Origin: Epinephelus fuscoguttatus | Taxonomy: Eukaryota > Chordata > Actinopteri > Perciformes > Serranidae | Direction of reading: 5' to 3' | Length of the DNA stretch: 64,000 bases | NCBI RefSeq assembly: GCF_011397635.1 | Contig: NC_064764.1 | Location: 38,228,777 to 38,292,776, forward strand | Part shown: piece by piece, positions 1 through 13,179 of the stretch | Layout of the letters: the number at the start of each line of letters is the position of its first letter | Position numbering within the stretch: the first letter of the stretch is position 1 | The notes under the pieces: model-generated | What the model saw: the letters and a program-made list of their open reading frames with translations, nothing else | Told to the model about the DNA's origin: nothing | Database searches by the model: none | Made by a program: the position numbers and the translations under genes

Positions 1-2122
1 AGCTTTGTCACAGCACAGGTGCATGGACAAAGAATGACGGCTCAGCCTTGTACGGTCTATTTTGCACATCACTCACAGCTGTATCTAACATTGAGTCTAA
101 ACATACAAGGTCTTCATCTTACAGTATCTTAACCTTCAGACACTCTGGGGGCTTCTCACATGCCTGCACACAGATAGTGACGGAGTCTAAGGCCAAAAGT
201 ACCACAAACATGACTAGGGTTGAGACTCGTTAGGATTTTAACAATTCCGATTCTCTTACGATTCCTCTTACCGATTCCTACATTATATTCATTATACTTG
301 CTATACTTAAACAAGTATATAATAAACACAAATGTAATCATACAAATACAAAAACTTTATTCTAACTGTTGCACAGTACAATTAGATGAAAATACACATT
401 TGTGCGTGATGTGTATTTCAGATTTAGAGCTTGTATCATCTCCTGAGATTTTAGGATGTCATACCAACTGTTGTATGAGAATAAGTTGAACGAAAAAGTG
501 GAGGAAACAAATGTAAAAGTAAGTTAAATGAGACAAAGTTAATGTGAACTTTGTGTTGGACTTAATGAGCAGAGCTAAAAGTGAAGTGCAAAAATCATCT
601 CTCTACAGATCAGTGTTTGTTGGAGTCGATGACCATTTACGGCCGTTGGCAAACCCACAACACACACACAGTTATGTCCCATGAGATTTTCCTCTCAGTG
701 AAAACGTTTTGCAGCTCATTAGCTGAACCCCATGAGACAGGACGTTTCTTCACACCTGCTTCAATTACTCAGACGATGCCATCTCAACCTCTGAGGTGTC
801 ATTGCAATCAGAGGTGTTAAAAAAACACAAGTTTTAGTATCAACCAAACATCAACATGTGACGCAATCATTACTGAACTGTAATGTGTTTTTTTCAGTTA
901 ACATTGTGTCAGTCATGACATTAAATTAGATATTGAATATTGACTCAACAACAAACATAAAAATCAATATTCCTTTAGAATAACTGTGGATTCAATTATC
1001 ATGTGTAATGTGAGAGGGGTCTCTGTCAGTCACAAATCCACAGTGAATTATCCCTCGACTCTGCAGCTCTACAAAGCATCTGTTAACCCACTGTCTTGGC
1101 TTGAAGGCCCACAACATTATTGTTTTAGTTCATCCTCACAGCTCTTCATCATCGTCCTTTAAAAGAAATCTTACTAAAAACTCACAGTACCAACTGCCTG
1201 GTGTGAGTGGAGACAGATGTCAAATTGCTTTCCCACTTTTATGAGTCTTTATAAACCAAAACTCAGCCTGAAATAATGTTTACAGCTCCCACACCACAGC
1301 TCTGCACAAATGTACTGTATGTACTCAGGCCTCAGGAGCTCCTCTGGTGCCGGCAGACATATAGAAATCTGCTGGTAGGGCATTCTTTTTCAGCGCACCA
1401 AAACATTTCTCGTATGTGTGTAAAATATTTATGGAAGGGGGGCCCTTTTTTATATTTGAGCATCTCGTACTCATATAGACAGTCCTCTCCCCAGCCACTT
1501 CCGTCAGCTCTTCCGAGGGAACCCTCCCTCGCTGTCCCTGTGCTATGGCCTTGATCTTTCAGACCTCATCCTCCATCCTTGTCACCTCGGACATCAGCAA
1601 TTCTGTCTTTTCCTCTTGCTGGCCTCGGACCAGAACTGCAGAGCCTCTCCCCACTCAAGACCTGACCGTCCTTTCTGGACTCTTCCAATGATCTTTTGGT
1701 GCTACAGCCTGCTAGCTGCCAGGTTGACCTCACCATGGGTTTTCCACTTGCAGCCACTACAGATCTGGATGTTTGAATCCCTCACTGCCTGGTCAGTTGA
1801 TTGCCTCGTCTCAAACACGCGCCAGGTCTTCTGCTACTTGTAGCCCATGCTCATTGACTGCAATGGCAGCTGCAGAGCATCCTCTCTGTAGAAACCAGTT
1901 TTAGACAGGCTGGGCCCAGCCACTTTTGGATGAATGCATTGGCTTTACTTACTGCTGATAAGGGGATTTGCACAGCCTAAGCCGTAACATTACCCTCTGG
2001 TATAATGTGGTGCTGTAACACCAAATGATGCAGAATAAACTTCTACACTTGGTCAATCTTCATTTTGATGAGCCACAGTTGATCTTACTTGAATATATGT
2101 TAAATACAGATCTGATCCCAGA
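1..2122. repeat. Tandem unit copy 1 (shortest deletion derivative)
   Basis: First of four head-to-tail copies of a non-genic unit; the same start recurs at 2123, 6892 and 9959. It carries the left part of a hAT-like element (TIR at 215, broken off near 446), AT-rich sequence, about 50 bp of the 3' coding end of a Rex3 LINE (about 1470-1523), and then jumps directly to the segment that begins near 6296 in copy 2. Compared with copy 2 it lacks the Rex3 reverse transcriptase part and everything up to that segment. Short ORFs here (for example at 48, 220, 581, 1276) recur in the other copies with frame changes and match no gene I know, so none is called. Confidence 0.85.
1470..1523 (-). mobile_element. 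Rex3 (RTE-clade LINE) 3' coding scrap in unit 1
   Basis: Antisense sequence matches the extreme C-terminal coding end seen in the longer Rex3 fragments of units 2 and 3 ([12 protein letters not shown]). The rest of the fragment was lost in this unit. Confidence 0.6.
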
Positions 2123-3589
2123 AGCTTTGTCACAGCACAGGTGCATGGACAAAGAATGACGGCTCAGCCTTGTACGGTCTATTTTGCACATCACTCACAG
2201 CTGTATCTAACATTGGAGTCTAAACATACAAGGTCTTCATCTTACAGTATCTTAACCTTCAGACACTCTGGGGGCTTCTCACATGCCTGCACACAGATAG
2301 TGACGGAGTCTAAGGCCAAAAGTACCACAAACATGACTAGGGTTGAGACTCGTTAGGATTTTAACAATTCCGATTCCTTACCGATTCCTCTTACCGATTC
2401 CTACATTATATTCATTATACTTGCTATACTTAAACAAGTATATAATAAACACAAATGTAATCATACAAATACAAAAACTTTATTCTAACTGTTGCACAGT
2501 ACAATTAGATGAAAATACACATTTGTGCGTGATGTGTATTTCAGATTTAGAGCTTGTATCATCTCCTGAGATTTTCGTAGGATGTCATACCAACTGTTGT
2601 ATGAGAATAAGTTGAACGAAAAGTGGAGGAAACAAATGTAAAAGTAAGTTAAATGAGACAAAGTTAATGTGAACTTTGTGTTGGACTTAATGAGCAGAGC
2701 TAAAAGTGAAGTGCAAAAATCATCTCTCTACAGATCAGTGTTTGTTGGAGTCGATGACCATTTACAGCCGTTGGCAAACCCACAACACACACACAGTTAT
2801 GTCCATGAGATTTTCCTCTCAGTGAAAACGTTTTGCAGCTCATTAGCTGAACCCCATGAGACAGGACGTTTCTTCACACCTGCTTCAATTACTCAGACGA
2901 TGCCATCTCAACCTCTGAGGTGTCATTACAATCAGAGGTGTTAAAAAAACACAAGTTTCACGATCAACCAAACATCAACATGTGACGCAATCATTACTGA
3001 ACTGTAATGTGTTTTTTTCAGTTAACATTGTGTTAGTCATGACATTAAATTAGATATTGAATATTGACTCAACAACAAACATAAAAATCAATATTCCTTT
3101 AGAATAACTGTGGATTCAATTATCATGTGTAATGTGAGAGGGGTCTCTGTCAGTCACAAATCCACAGTGAATTATCCCTCGACTCTGCAGCTCTACAAAG
3201 CATCTGTTAACCCACTGTCTTGGCTTGAAGGCCCACAACATTATTGTTTTAGTTCATCCTCACAGCTCCTATCATCGTCCTTTAAAAGAAATCTTACTAA
3301 AAACTCACAGTACCAACTGCCTGGTGTGAGTGGAGGCAGATGTCAAATTGCTTTCCCACTTTTATGAGTCTTTATAAACCAAAACTCAGCCTGAAGTAAT
3401 GTTTACAGCTCCCACACCACAGCTCTGCACAAATGTACTGTATGTACTCAGGCCTCAGGAGCTCCTCTGGTGCCGGCAGACATATAGAAATCTGCTGGTA
3501 GGGCATTCTTTTTCAGCGCACCAAAACATTTCTCGCATGTGTAAAATATTTATGGAAGGGGGCCCTTTTTATATTTGAGCACCTCGTAC

Positions 3590-4340
3590 TCATATAGACA
3601 GTCCTCTCCCCAGCCACTTCCGTCAGCTCTTCCGAGGAACCCGAGGCGTTCCCAGGCCAGCCGGGCGATGTAATCCCTACAGCATGTCCTGGGGCGGCCC
3701 ATCTCCTCCTGGTTGGACATGCCCGAAACACCTCCCAATAGCGTCTGGAAGGCATCCTTACCAGATGCCCGAACCACCTCAACTGGCTCCTCTCGATGTG
3801 GAGGAGCAGCGGCTCTCGAGTCCCTCCTGGATGTCCGAGCTCCTCACCCTATCTCTAAGGCTGAGCCCATCCACCCTGCAGAGGAAACTCATTTCAGCCA
3901 CTTGTACTCGCAATCTCGTTTTTGGTCACTACCCAGAGCTCGTGACCATAGGTGAGGTTGGAATGTAGATTGACCAGTAAATCGAGAGCCTTGCTTTCTG
4001 GCTAAGCTCCTCTTTACCACAACGGACCGGTTAAGCGCCTGCATCACTGCCGGCGCTGTCAATGTCCCGCTCCATTCTACCCTCACTCGTGAACAAGGTC
4101 CCGAGATACAAACTCCTCCACCTGAGGCAGGACCTCCCCGACCTGGAGTGGGCAGTCCACCCTGGGCTGAGGACCATGGCCTCAGACTTGGAGGTGCTGA
4201 TTCTCATCCCAGCCGCTTCACACTCGGATGCGAACCGTCCCAGGAAGAGCCAGAGGTCACTGTTCGATGGAGCTAGGAGGACCACGTCATCCGCAAAAAG
4301 CAGAGACGAGATCCTCCTGTCACCGAACCTGACACCCTGC
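3590..4340 (-). mobile_element. Rex3 (RTE-clade LINE), 5'-truncated fragment
   Basis: Read on the minus strand it encodes the second half of the Rex3 reverse transcriptase and the C-terminal domain: [22 protein letters not shown] (FADD catalytic motif C), then [13 protein letters not shown], then the C-terminal part with [12 protein letters not shown]. Several frame breaks interrupt it. It starts just upstream of motif C, so it is a dead 5'-truncated copy, the usual fate of LINE insertions. The same insertion is present in unit 3, so it predates the tandem duplication. Confidence 0.85.
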
Positions 4341-5559
4341 CCAACAAAATGTCTGAACACGCCGCAGGTTCTCTCGATTATTAATCAGTATGACATTTAC
4401 TTTTTATTTTTACTTTTCATTATTTTTGATTTTACTGCATGCTTTTAGAGTTCAAATATGACTTCCTGTGACAGGTGATGCACCCGTGCAGCTCTGTTTT
4501 AGATTACTGACAGTTCTATCAGCCTATGAGAACGCTAGAGCATGACTGCATCCAGTTACGGAGGGGAAGGCCTAAACTGCTGATACTCTGATGAGAAGAG
4601 CCTGTTTAGCTGGAGGAGAGCGCAAAGGAGAGCACGGAGGAGAGAACTTGGTGTCTGCACTAGACTGCATGACAAAGGCACCAGAAAGCAAGTGAGAGAA
4701 TGGATCAGAGGCCACAGGCGAGCCTCAGCTACGAGCAGAGCAGGGATGGACTTGAACGCTAGTCCTCAGCTGGAGTAAACCCAGAGTGTTATAACGCGAG
4801 GTACACACCGTGGCAGAGTGGGGAGCTTTGTCTGGCGGTGTCAGTATCAATTTGGGGATATAGTAACACTCTGGTTAAGGAGCACAGCTCAGGTTTTCAG
4901 TTTGCGTGCACCACACTGCCGGTGCTTTCCCTTGTCTTGGCAGGGGGTTCGTCCTGCGGTGTTGGTGTGCACGTGTGTCCTCAGGAGCCGGAAAAACAAG
5001 GGGAACTACAATATGGTCCTTTTATCCTCTCTTTATCTGAGTAAAGCGACTTACTAGCCCTCTTTATTTTTAACAAATGGACTTTTAGCTGTCCTCACCC
5101 CTCTTTTATTGGACTTTTATTCATATTCTAGCCCACTTTTATGAAGGAATATTTTAAGACAATCTTATTATTTTATTGTGGGCTTCACCTGGTGCATTGC
5201 AAAAATAACCACCTTGCATTAAACCTCACTGTGTTTGCACCATCACTTTGTCTCGAGTCTCTTTGATCGCGGTTAGTGTTGCTCTCACTCAATTCAGTCA
5301 TAGTTGGTAATAAATTACCATTCAGTCAATAATTTTAATATCCACTCACCACCCCCGTTTTGCTTACACATTGTGTGGTGATCGGCAGTGACTGATTTTT
5401 GCATGGAACCTGAGCTATCTGTCCTTCACTGTTTGGTGGACATACTGGATTTAAAAGTTGATTTTGTCCTGGATATTCTCCAGAGACGTCTATGGAATCA
5501 CAATAAAAGATAAAGATACAACTTGCTGCTGGATAATAGGTCATACTGAATGCACAGGT

Positions 5560-6650
5560 AGGTGTTAGCCTGCCATGCCATTACTGCCTGTCACACCCCC
5601 TCCAGTGCCTGTGGCTCTGATTTTCAAAGTTTCGCCCCTTTACACCTGGAACTTCTCTTGGTGGTGGGGCAGCAGCGGTTTCTTTGCCACCCCCTGCAGC
5701 TAGCCCATGTGCTTGGTGTTACCCAAGCACTTATCTCTCCTCTTGAGCCTCAGCCAGAAGTTGCTCTTCTCTGCTTCTTTGGCCAGGTCTTTCAGGCATT
5801 TCATTGGCTTGCTCCTGTTACCCCCATTTACTTCAGGATGCAAACAGCTGACATGCCAGCAAAGCCACAGCAACTAATTTCAACTGACGGTTCTCCAGCC
5901 AGCCTCCTTGCACTAAACAGCAAGGTCAGAGTTATTCAGCCTCTTCCTCTCTGAGGCAGGGTTGTGTTGCCCCCTCCTTTTCTGACAAACTGGATTTGGT
6001 TGCCTGCTAATGGAGGATGGCCTCTGATCAAGTCTTGTCTGCACCTCTCCAGAACCTCAGTCAGTCTGCTCAGGACTTGGTCATGTCGCTACCTGTAGCA
6101 CTCTTGGGACAGCGCGGCCTTGAGGCCTGACTGGAGATTTGCATTTGAACTGCTGAAGACGGGGCAGCTTTCCCTCTGGCCAAACCAAAAGTGCAGGTTC
6201 AGTGGGCTGGGGAGTGTGTTGTATATTGCCCAGATGTGGCACAGGTCCGCCTAGGTGATTTTCTGCTGAACACGCTTTCCCACGTTGTCAAGCTCCTCGC
6301 TGTCCCTGTGCTATGGCCTTGATCTTTCAGACCTCATCCTCCATCCTTGTCACCTCGGACATCAGCAATTCTGTCTTTTCCCTCTTGCTGGCCTCGGACC
6401 AGAACTGCAGAGCCTCTCCCCACTCAAGACCTGACCGTCCTTTCTGGACTCTTCCAATGATCTTTTGGTGCTACAGCCTGCTAGCTGCCAGGTTGACCTC
6501 ACCATGGGTTTTCCACTTGCAGCCACTACAGATCTGGATGTTTGAATCCCTCACTGCCTGGTCAGTTGATTGCCTCGTCTCAAACACGCGCCAGGTCTTC
6601 TGCTACTTGTAGCCCATGCTCATTGACTGCAATGGCAGCTGCAGAGCATC
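5560..6650 (-). mobile_element. Decayed C-terminal coding remnant, probably of an RLE-type LINE
   Basis: Reading the minus strand across frames gives ADLCHIWAIYNTLPSP, then a Cys-containing stretch followed by a YR-x-RHDQVL block (about 6072-6095), and further on DLAKEAEKSNFWLRLKRRD (near 5750). From memory these resemble a widespread animal retroelement protein with a zinc-finger plus RHDxVL signature, typical of LINEs that use a restriction-like endonuclease. Many stops and frame changes. The 1523-1900 and 9275-9720 regions hold the same remnant in shorter form. The plus-strand ORF 5562-5954 is a shadow of this. The family assignment is tentative. Confidence 0.35.
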
Positions 6651-6891
6651 CTCTCTGTAGAAACCAGTTTTAGACAGGCTGGGCCCAGCCACTTTTGGAT
6701 GAATGCATTGGCTTTACTTACTGCTGATAAGGGATTTGCACAGCCTAAGCCGCAACATTACCCTCTGGTATAATGTGGTGCTGTAACACCAAATGATGTA
6801 GAAATAAACTTCTACACTTGGTCAATCTTCATTTTGATGAGCCACAGTTGATCTTACTTGAATATATGTTAAATACAGATCTGATCCCAGA

Positions 6892-9800
6892 AGCTTTGTC
6901 ACAGCACAGGTGCATGGACAAAGAATGACGGCTCAGCCTTGTACGGTCTATTTTGCACATCACTCACAGCTGTATCTAACATTGGAGTCTAAACATACAA
7001 GGTCTTCATCTTACAGTATCTTAACCTTCAGACACTCTGGGGGCTTCTCACATGCCTGCACACAGATAGTGACGGAGTCTAAGGCCAAAAGTACCACAAA
7101 CATGACTAGGGTTGAGACTCGTTAGGATTTTAACAATTCCGATTCCTTACCGATTCCTCTTACAGATTCCTACATTATATTCATTATACTTGCTATACTT
7201 AAACAAGTATATAATAAACACAAATGTAATCATACAAATACAAAAACTTTATTCTAACTGTTGCACAGTACAATTAGATGAAAATACACATTTGTGCGTG
7301 ATGTGTATTTCAGATTTAGAGCTTGTATCATCTCCTGAGATTTTAGAGATGTCATACCAACTGTTGTATGAGAATAAGTTGAACGAAAAGTGGAGGAAAC
7401 AAATGTAAAAGTAAGTTAAATGAGACAAAGTTAATGTGAACTTTGTGTTGGACTTAATGAGCAGAGCTAAAAATGAAGTGCAAAAATCATCTCTCTACAG
7501 ATCAGTGTTTGTTGGAGTCGATGACCATTTACGGCCGTTGGCAAACCCACAACACACACACAGTTATGTCCCATGAGATTTTCCTCTCAGTGAAAACGTT
7601 TTGCAGCTCATTAGCTGAACCCCATCAGACAGGACGTTTCTTCACACCTGCTTCAATTACTCAGACGATGCCATCTCAACCTCTGAGGTGTCATTACAAT
7701 CAGAGGTGTTAAAAAAACACAAGTTTTAGTATCAACCAAACATCAACATGTGACGCAATCATTACTGAACTGTAATGTGTTTTTTTCAGTTAACATTGTG
7801 TCAGTCATGACATTAAATTAGATATTGAATATTGACTCAACAACAAACATAAAAATCAATATTCCTTTAGAATAACTGTGGATTCAATTACCATGTGTAA
7901 TGTGAGAGGGGTCTCTGTCAGTCACAAATCCATAGTGAATTATCCCTCGACTCTGCAGCTCTACAAAGCATCTGTTAACCCACTGTCTTGGCTTGAAGGC
8001 CCACAACATTATTGTTTTAGTTCATCCTCACAGCTCCTATCATCGTCCTTTAAAAGAAATCTTACTAAAAACTCACAGTACCAACTGCCTGGTGTGAGTG
8101 GAGACAGATGTCAAATTGCTTTTCCACTTTTATGAGTCTTTATAAACCAAAACTCAGCCTGAAATAATGTTTACAGCTCCCACACCACAGCTCTGCACAA
8201 ATGTACTGTATGTACTCAGGCCTCAGGAGCTCCTCTGGTGCCGGCAGACATATAGAAATCTGCTGGTAGGGCATTCTTTTTCAGCGCACCAAAACGTTTC
8301 TCGCATGTGTGTAAAATATTTATGGAAGGGGGGCCCTTTTTTATATTTGAGCATCTCGTACTCATATAGACAGTCCTCTCCCCAGCCACTTCCGTCAGCT
8401 CTTCCGAGGTAACCCCGAGGCGTTCCCAGGCCAGCCGGGTGATGTAATCTCTACAGCATGTCCTGGGGCGGCCCCGAGGTCTCCTCCTGGTTGGACATGC
8501 CCGAAACACCTCCCAATAGAAGTGACTGGAAGGTATCCTTATCAGATGCCTGAACCACCTCAACTGGCTCCTCTCGATGTGGAGGAGCAGCGGCTCTACT
8601 CCGAGTCCCTCCCGGATGTCCGAGCTCCTCACCCTATCTCTAAGGCTGAGCCCAGCCACCCTGCAGAGGAAACTCATTTCAGCCACTTGTACTCATGATC
8701 TCGTTCTTTCGGTCACTACCCAGAGCTCGTGACCATAGGTGAGGGTTGGAATGTAGATTGACGGGTAAATCGAGAGCCTCGCTTTCTGGCTAAGCTCCCT
8801 CTTCAACACAACGGAGCGGTTAAGCGCCTGCATCACTGCTGACGCCGACGCTGTCAATGTCCCGCTCCATTCTACCCTCACTCGTGAACAAGGTCCCGAG
8901 ATACAAACTCCTCCACCTGAGGCAGGACCTCCCCCCCGACCTGGAGTGGGCAGTCCACCCTTTTCTGGCTGAGGACCATGGCCTCAGACTTGGAGGTGCT
9001 GATTCTCATCCCAGCCGCTTCACACTCGGCTGCGAACCGTCCCAGGAAGAGCCGGAGGTCACTGTTCGATGGAGCTAGGAGGACCACGTCATCCGCAAAA
9101 AGCAGGGACGAGATCCTCCTGTCACCAAACCTGACACCCTGCCCAACAAAATGTCTGAACACACCGCAGGTTCTCTCGATTATTAATCAGTATGACATTT
9201 ACTTTTTATTTTTACTTTTCATTATTTTTGATTTTACTGCATGCTTTTAGAGTTCAAATATGACTTCCTGTGACAGGTGAGTGTTGTATATTGCCCAGAT
9301 GTGGCACAGGTCCGCCTAGGTGATTTTCTGCTGAACACGCTTTCCCACGTTGTTGAGCTCCCTCGCTGTCCCTGTGCTATGGCCTTGATCTTTCAGACCT
9401 CATCCTCCATCCTTGTCACCTCGGACATCAGCAATTCTGTCTTTTCCCTCTTGCTGGCCTCGGACCAGAACTGCAGAGCCTCTCCCCACTCAAGACCTGA
9501 CCGTCCTTTCTGGACTCTTCCAATGATCTTTTGGTGCTACAGCCTGCTAGCTGCCAGGTTGACCTCACCATGGGTTTTCCACTTGCAGCCACTACAGATC
9601 TGGATGTTTGAATCCCTCACTGCCTGGTCAGTTGATTGCCTCGTCTCAAACACGCGCCAGGTCTTCTGCTACTTGTAGCCCATGCTCATTGACTGCAATG
9701 GCAGCTGCAGAGCATCCTCTCTGTAGAAACCAGTTTTAGACAGGCTGGGCCCAGCCACTTTTGGATGAATGCATTGGCTTTACTTACTGCTGATAAGGGG

Positions 9801-9958
9801 ATTTGCACAGCCTAAGCCGCAACATTACCCTCTGGTATAATGTGGTGCTGTAACACCAAATGATGTAGAAATAAACTTCTACACTTGGTCAATCTTCATT
9901 TTGATGAGCCACAGTTGATCTTACTTGAATATATGTTAAATACAGATCTGATCCCAGA
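6892..9958. repeat. Tandem unit copy 3 (about 3.07 kb, internal deletion)
   Basis: Same order as copy 2: hAT left remnant at 7107-7338, AT-rich core, Rex3 fragment (8371-9140, minus), then the segment before the next unit. It lacks the block equal to 4479-6214 of copy 2; the junction is near 9278-9281 with only a few bases of shared sequence. Most of the rest is nearly identical to copy 2 by eye, which points to a recent duplication. Confidence 0.85.
8371..9140 (-). mobile_element. Rex3 (RTE-clade LINE), 5'-truncated fragment (duplicate)
   Basis: Paralogous copy of the fragment at 3590-4340, carried by the tandem duplication. Minus-strand coding shows the same FADD motif, a 156-codon open stretch at 8216-8686 covering the C-terminal domain ([45 protein letters not shown]), and frame breaks in between. 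Some breaks differ from the unit 2 copy, so the two have decayed separately since duplication. Confidence 0.85.
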
Positions 9959-10173
9959 AGCTTTGTCACAGCACAGGTGCATGGACAAAGAATGACGGCT
10001 CAGCCTTGTACGGTCTATTTTGCACATCACTCACAGCTGTATCTAACATTGGAGTCTAAACATACAAGGTCTTCATCTTACAGTATCTTAACCTTCAGAC
10101 ACTCTGGGGGCTTCTCACATGCCTGCACACAGATAGTGACGGAGTCTAAGGCCAAAAGTACCACAAACATGAC

Positions 10174-10907
10174 TAGGGTTGAGACTCGTTAGGATTTTAA
10201 CAATTCCGATTCCTTACCGATTCCTCTTACCGATTCCTACATTATATTCATTATACTTGCTATACTTAAACAAGTATATAATAAACACAAATGTAATCAT
10301 ACAAATACGAAAACTTTATTCTAACTGTTGCACAGTACAATTAGATGAAAATACACATTTGTGTGTGATGTGTATTTCAGATTTAGAGCTTGTATCATCT
10401 CCCTGAGAATATATAACAACAAAAAGTCATTATCTGATTTCTACAGTAACACTATTACCTCAATATAACCACAGCAATGTGATAAAAAATACTTATATGC
10501 ATTCATGCTTGGGCACTGTTATTTACATGACAACACCTGAACAGAACACACACACACATTGGCTGTTTGTTTCTACCGCTCCCCTCCCTGGAAGCCTCGG
10601 ACCTTCTGCCACCCGCTCCCATCTCAAACACGGAGGTCTCCCTCTTCGCTGAGCACCCACGCCGCACGCCCGGTCTGTTAAATAGTCTGTAACCGCAACA
10701 ACTGTGTGACACAAACTCAGTGCTTTAGTCATTAAATAGTGTCGGGCTCAGTCGGGTTCGGACAGACACATGCGGCCCGTGCAGCACTCTAATGGAAATG
10801 CACATGACATGTTTTTTTTTATAATCTAGGAACCGTTTGCAGGAACCGTTATTCCATATGTGATGGAACCGGTTCCAAAAAAGAACCGGATCCGGATCCC
10901 AACCCTA
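10174..10907. mobile_element. Non-autonomous hAT-like element, complete, with 8-bp target duplication
   Basis: Left end TAGGGTTGAGA at 10174 and right end CCCAACCCTA ending at 10907 are inverted repeats. They are flanked by AACATGAC at 10166-10173 and again at 10908-10915, an exact 8-bp duplication as expected for hAT insertions. There is no transposase. A second, different hAT piece lies inside (10506-10791). Only the left about 230 bp survive in units 1-3. Confidence 0.8.
10506..10791. mobile_element. Right part of a second hAT MITE, nested
   Basis: Homologous to the right part of the complete element at 12493-13064: the shared sequence begins at GCTTGGGCACTG and ends at the GCACTCTA terminus. 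The left end is missing. It sits within the hAT element at 10174-10907. Confidence 0.65.
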
Positions 10908-12277
10908 AACATGACCATGGATGAGTCATATCCATAAAATTACTATCATTCTACACAATGACATTCAAACACTTTTATATTGTATAACTTTTCCGTGACA
11001 CCACACCTTCCCCAGCAGCTGGCTGTGGTCAACTCTTGCCAGACCTTCAGACAGCTGCCTCTGCACACTTTTTTCCCATGTGCTTGTCAGAGAGCTAAAG
11101 ATAATGTTCTGACTTTCCCGCTGATGTACATGTGGGAACAATATGTGACAGTACTGATATCATATATGGGACGAGGTGTGAAGCACAGAAATACCCATCA
11201 TACATACCACCATGTGGTCCTAAAAAGAAACAGGCTGTTCTCACAAATTTTCCCTATGTTTTTCCATAGAAAGCAATGCATTCAAATTTGTACATGTCCC
11301 ACGCATTTTGTAAGGCTGTGATCACATAACCAATGCGCTGACAACAGCAAACAAGGAAGCAAGCCGAAGTGCTGTTACCAAACCTACCTCAGTAACTTTA
11401 CTTGCCTAAACATAACTTACGTGCCTTTATATTAATTACATAACTGTATGTTAAGGACATAACGTCATTCATGGGGGTTAGATTAGTAGGATATCAAAAA
11501 AACTGCTGTGCATGCATTTTTCGTAGGATGTCATACCAACTGTTGTATGAGAATAAGTTGAACGAAAAAGTGGAGGAAACAAATGTAAAAGTAAGTTAAA
11601 TGAGACAAAGTTAATGTGAACTTTGTGTTGGACTTAATGAGCAGAGCTAAAAATGAAGTGCAAAAACTCATCTCTCAATAGATTAGTGTTTGTTGGGGGT
11701 GATGACCATTTCCTTCATTTTACAGTGTGTTCCACTGGCAGACCTACAGCGCACCCACACGCAGTTATGTCCCATGATATTTGCTTCCCTGTGAACAATG
11801 CGTTGCAGCCCATTAGCTGCTCCTAACAACAATGTGCTGAGCCCCATTAGACAGGAAGTGTCTTCACACCTGCTTCAATTACTCAGATGATGCCATCTCA
11901 ACCTGTGAGGTGTCACTGCAATCAGAGGTGTTAAAAAAACAAGCTTTAGTATCAACCAAACATCAACATGTGATGTAATCACACCATAATGTATTTTATG
12001 TATTTTTTTTTTCAGTTAATGCTCTGACAGTCGTGACTTTGATTAAATATTAGACTGTGGACAACAAACAAAAAAAAATCAATATTCCTTTACAATAACT
12101 ATGGATTAAATTACCATGTGTAATGTGAGCAGGGTCTCTGTCAGTCACAAATGAATTAGAGTGAATTATCCCCCGACTCTGCAGCTCCTCTCAACTCTAT
12201 AGAGCGTCTGTCTTGGTTTGAAGGCCCACAACTTTACCTTTCAGTCTCACAGCTCTCATCACCGAGTACGTTTACAT

Positions 12278-13179
12278 TAGGGTGACCATATTTTGATTTC
12301 CTAAAAAGAGGACACTCGGCCGGCCACGACATAGCCTGGTTAAATGATAGCCGCAGTTTACTCAAAGATGCCTTATAATTTTAATATATTTAAAATTTAT
12401 ATGTATGGATAGAAAATTCAGTTATATTACAAAATAATATCTCTCAAAGACAGAAATTCAGATAGGCCCCAATAGGGGACACATACACACACTAGAGTGT
12501 GGCGATCCGAGACCCGACGGTACCTGACGGGTCGGGCCGGGTTTGGTAAAAAATGTAGCTATAAATTGTATTCGGGCTCGGGTCGGATTCGGTCAGCTTT
12601 CAGTGAAAATGTAGTGTAAAAATAAATAAAATCCTATTGTCTGTCCTGTTTATTGCTTGGGCACTGTTATTTACGTGACAACACCTGAACATAACACACA
12701 CAGACACACATTGGCTGTTTGTTTCTACCTCTCTCCTCTCTGGAAGTCTCGGCCCTCCAGCCGCCCGCCTCCGCCTTGATTAAATGCTACAAAAATAAAA
12801 TAAAAGAGGGTGCCAGGTTTTTCCTATTTTATCTTATTTTGTTTTATTTCTCCCTCTCCTCTCGCTAGAAGCCTCGGACCTCCCGCTTCCCGCTCCAGTC
12901 TCAAACATGGAGGTCACCCTCTCTGCAGCTGAGCACATGGTGCACGCCCGGCCTGTTAAATAGCCTGTAACCACTGTGTGACACAAACTCAGTGCTTTGG
13001 TCATTAAATAATGTCGGGCTCGGTTCGGGTTCGGACAGAAATATGCGGCCCGTGCCGCACTCTAACACACACACACAAACACACGGAAAACCGGACATTA
13101 TCATCAGTTTATAAAAACCCCCTGGACGGGACGTGAAAAGTGGACATGTCCGGGCAAAAGAGGACGTTTGGTCAGCCTA
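12278..13179. mobile_element. hAT-like MITE, itself interrupted by another hAT
   Basis: Termini TAGGGTGACCA (12278) and TGGTCAGCCTA (ending 13179) are imperfect inverted repeats. The flanks GTTTACAT (12270-12277) and GTTTACGT (13180-13187) form an 8-bp target duplication with one mismatch. Its own length without the nested insertion is about 320 bp. It is inserted into the left TIR of the transposon at 12264-13721. Confidence 0.75.
12493..13064. mobile_element. hAT MITE, complete (572 bp)
   Basis: Ends TAGAGTGTGGC (12493) and GCCGCACTCTA (ending 13064) are inverted repeats. ACACACAC flanks both sides (12485-12492 and 13065-13072), an 8-bp duplication, though within a CA-rich tract so weaker as evidence. 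It is GC-rich at the ends (CGGGTCGGGCCGGG) with no coding capacity. It lies inside the hAT at 12278-13179. Confidence 0.75.

Larger units (their letters stand above)
2123..6891. repeat. Tandem unit copy 2 (fullest copy, about 4.77 kb)
   Basis: Contains the hAT left remnant (2338-2569), the AT-rich core, a 5'-truncated Rex3 fragment (3590-4340, minus), about 1.7 kb absent from copy 3 (about 4479-6214), and a decayed LINE-like coding remnant (about 5560-6650, minus). The minus-strand protein similarity runs through the point where copy 3 is shorter, so copy 2 looks like the unshortened form. The stretch 4480-5550 holds nothing I can identify. Confidence 0.85.

Noticed and set aside
5562-5954. 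A 130-aa plus-strand ORF in tandem unit 2
   Set aside because: The opposite strand carries decayed retroelement coding similarity, and the ORF resembles nothing known.
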